A DNA stretch of 5,185 bases, taken from the NCBI GenBank assembly GCA_003535305.1, contig DOHL01000049.1, positions 1-5,185 on the forward strand, read 5' to 3'. The DNA comes from Candidatus Acetothermia bacterium (GTDB taxonomy: Bacteria; Bipolaricaulota; Bipolaricaulia; UBA7950). The first letter of the stretch is position 1; every line of letters begins with the position of its first letter. The notes under the pieces are model-generated. The model worked only from the letters and a program-made list of their open reading frames with translations, had not been told where the DNA came from and did no database searches. The position numbers and the translations under genes are program-made. Shown in pieces: positions 4,057 to 5,185 of this stretch.

Positions 4057-5181
4057 TCAGATCCGTCTCGGGCAATGGGGCAAAGATCCTTCTTCCGCAA
4101 TATCTAGAGAGGCTATAGCCATACACTCCTGTGGATCACAGCAAGTGTGGCACACTCGCTTGAACGCTCTAACCTCCAGAAGTTTGATGTGAGGCGTAAG
4201 GAAGCTATCCTTTGTAGGTTCCTCTCGCAAGAGGTCCGTGCTGAGATACTTCTTGTTGTCGTCCGGAAAAACGGTAACTACAACTGCATCCCGACCTATC
4301 TCCTCCTGAGCCATCAAGGCCCCCAGGAAGTTTGCCCCCGACGAAATTCCAACCCCCAGCCCCAACTCGGCGGCGAGCTTTTGTGCCATCAGAATGGCAT
4401 CACCGTCATCCACACTGACTACCTCATGCAGCTCTTCCAAGTCCAAGATAGGCGGGATGAAGTCGTCAGATATCCCTTGGATGCGGTGTTTCCCCACTTT
4501 GTGACCCGTCGACAGTGTCGGAGAATTGGACGGCTCCAGAGGACGAATCTCAATGGGAGGACACTTCTCCATAAGAAAACGTCCTGCTCCCATTATTGTG
4601 CCTCCCGTCCCGACACCAGCGACAAAGGCATCGGGAGAAAGAGAACGAAATTTCAACTGCCACCAGATCTCAGGCCCCGTCGTTCTATAATGGGCTTCTA
4701 TATTATCTTCATTCGAGAACTGGCGGGGAAGAAAAGCCCCTTCCGTGGTTTCGGCCAACTCCTCAGCACGGCGGATGCTGTCGAGAAAACCACCTTCTTC
4801 CCGGCTTACAAGGACTATCTCTGCCCCCAGACTACGGATAAGATCGATCCTCTCCCCACTCATCCAGTTCGGAATAAATATTGTCACCGGATGGCCCAGC
4901 GCCCGACCGAGCGCTGCAAAGGCGATGCCTGTATTGCCGCTCGTAGCTTCAACAATCGAATCGCCCGGTTTGAGGAGGCCCCTTGCGTAACCCTGCTCCA
5001 AGATATGGAAAGCCATTCGATCCTTGATGCTCCCGGTCATGTTCAGGTTCTCAGCTTTGGCGTAGAGCGTGCGTTTCCGCCCCCCAAACATGAATTCGAT
5101 TGCCAGAAGAGGTGTGTTGCCAATTAGACTCGATAATCCACGAATCCGACGCCGGCTGTCATTCTGTCGAGTAGGGTTCAT
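4057..5181 (-). CDS. Cysteine synthase-family PLP enzyme (beta-family, fold type II)
   Basis: A 374-residue cytoplasmic PLP enzyme of the CysK/CysM/CBS family. Such enzymes replace the acetyl or phosphate group of an activated serine with sulfide to make cysteine. Visible motifs: IGNTPLL (20-26); MTGSIKDRMA with the Schiff-base Lys at 53; the substrate loop ATSGNTGIAF (79-88); QFSNEDNIEAHYRTTGPEIW (154-173); the PLP phosphate loop GVGTGGTIMG (189-198); and GISSGANF (278-285), which places the Ser near the pyridine nitrogen. After the core, an extra tail contains KRVCHTCCDPQEC (341-353), a cysteine cluster. I recall similar FKRVCHTC tails in related clostridial-type proteins. Length exceeds typical CysK (about 310) because of this tail. 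Substrate (O-acetylserine, O-phosphoserine or another) cannot be told. ATG 5181 fits the family N-terminus. Only four bases lie upstream, so a ribosome site cannot be judged and an earlier start is possible. Confidence 0.93.
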   Translation of the reverse strand: MNPTRQNDSRRRIRGLSSLIGNTPLLAIEFMFGGRKRTLYAKAENLNMTGSIKDRMAFHILEQGYARGLLKPGDSIVEATSGNTGIAFAALGRALGHPVTIFIPNWMSGERIDLIRSLGAEIVLVSREEGGFLDSIRRAEELAETTEGAFLPRQFSNEDNIEAHYRTTGPEIWWQLKFRSLSPDAFVAGVGTGGTIMGAGRFLMEKCPPIEIRPLEPSNSPTLSTGHKVGKHRIQGISDDFIPPILDLEELHEVVSVDDGDAILMAQKLAAELGLGVGISSGANFLGALMAQEEIGRDAVVVTVFPDDNKKYLSTDLLREEPTKDSFLTPHIKLLEVRAFKRVCHTCCDPQECMAIASLDIAEEGSLPHCPRRI

Positions 5182-5185
5182 AGCC

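Noticed and set aside
3896..4126. 76-codon - strand frame overlapping the end of the cysteine synthase gene
   Set aside because: Its acidic middle (EQAQADNAPTQENELDK) looks somewhat coding, but it reads through the hairpin at 4022 and through the strong internal ribosome site at 3940, and no family is recognised. A frameshifted cysteine synthase tail was considered but cannot be supported.
4147..5127. Long 326-codon open frame on the + strand
   Set aside because: It lies antisense to the cysteine synthase gene, whose motifs are complete. It has no ribosome site and no recognisable domains, so it is a shadow frame.

Overview
This is a bacterial accessory-type window with two well-preserved protein genes, one remnant region, and clusters of hairpin-forming repeats. 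No rRNA, tRNA or CRISPR array was found. The organism is uncertain. The FtsZ-like protein and a cysteine synthase with a CHTC-type tail would suit an anaerobic Gram-positive-like or Chloroflexota-type bacterium. That is a weak inference from protein style, not a placement.

Left part (1-2040, + strand genes then a - strand relic). The window opens with the last 23 codons of an unidentified protein. A gene-poor stretch with two hairpins follows, then two small overlapping hypothetical genes (336-799). A sequence that closely resembles an integron attC recombination site (856-924) comes next. After it lies a second small module: a near-consensus promoter, a HicA toxin gene reduced to its first half, and an apparently intact HicB antitoxin. 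The hicB stop codon sits inside a second attC-like start (GCCTAAC) that is cut off by a decayed IS630-family insertion sequence. The simplest reading is the residue of a mobile cassette array in which hicA was broken by deletion and an IS landed in or next to the following attC. No integron integrase is visible.

Centre (2135-3800, - strand). A divergent FtsZ paralogue fills this part. It has a roughly 90-residue N-terminal module resembling DnaA domain I or the DnaX tau C-terminal domain, a linker made by a 60-bp tandem duplication, a tubulin-type GTPase core with altered glycine-loop residues, and an FtsZ C-terminal peptide. The gene is bracketed by two copies of one 31-bp palindromic repeat (29/31 identical, inverted). 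One copy supplies the gene's last codons and its stop.

Right part (3731-5181, - strand). A nested repeat cluster with GTAGGGGC ends lies upstream of the ftsZ-like gene. Just beyond it is a strong ribosome binding site and ATG that now lead to only 12 codons, probably the start of a lost gene. Then comes a cysteine synthase-family PLP enzyme whose start is 4 bases from the window edge.

The most unusual item is the FtsZ with a replication-protein-like N-terminal module. Next come the hairpin repeats flanking it and the attC / broken hicAB / IS630 mosaic.
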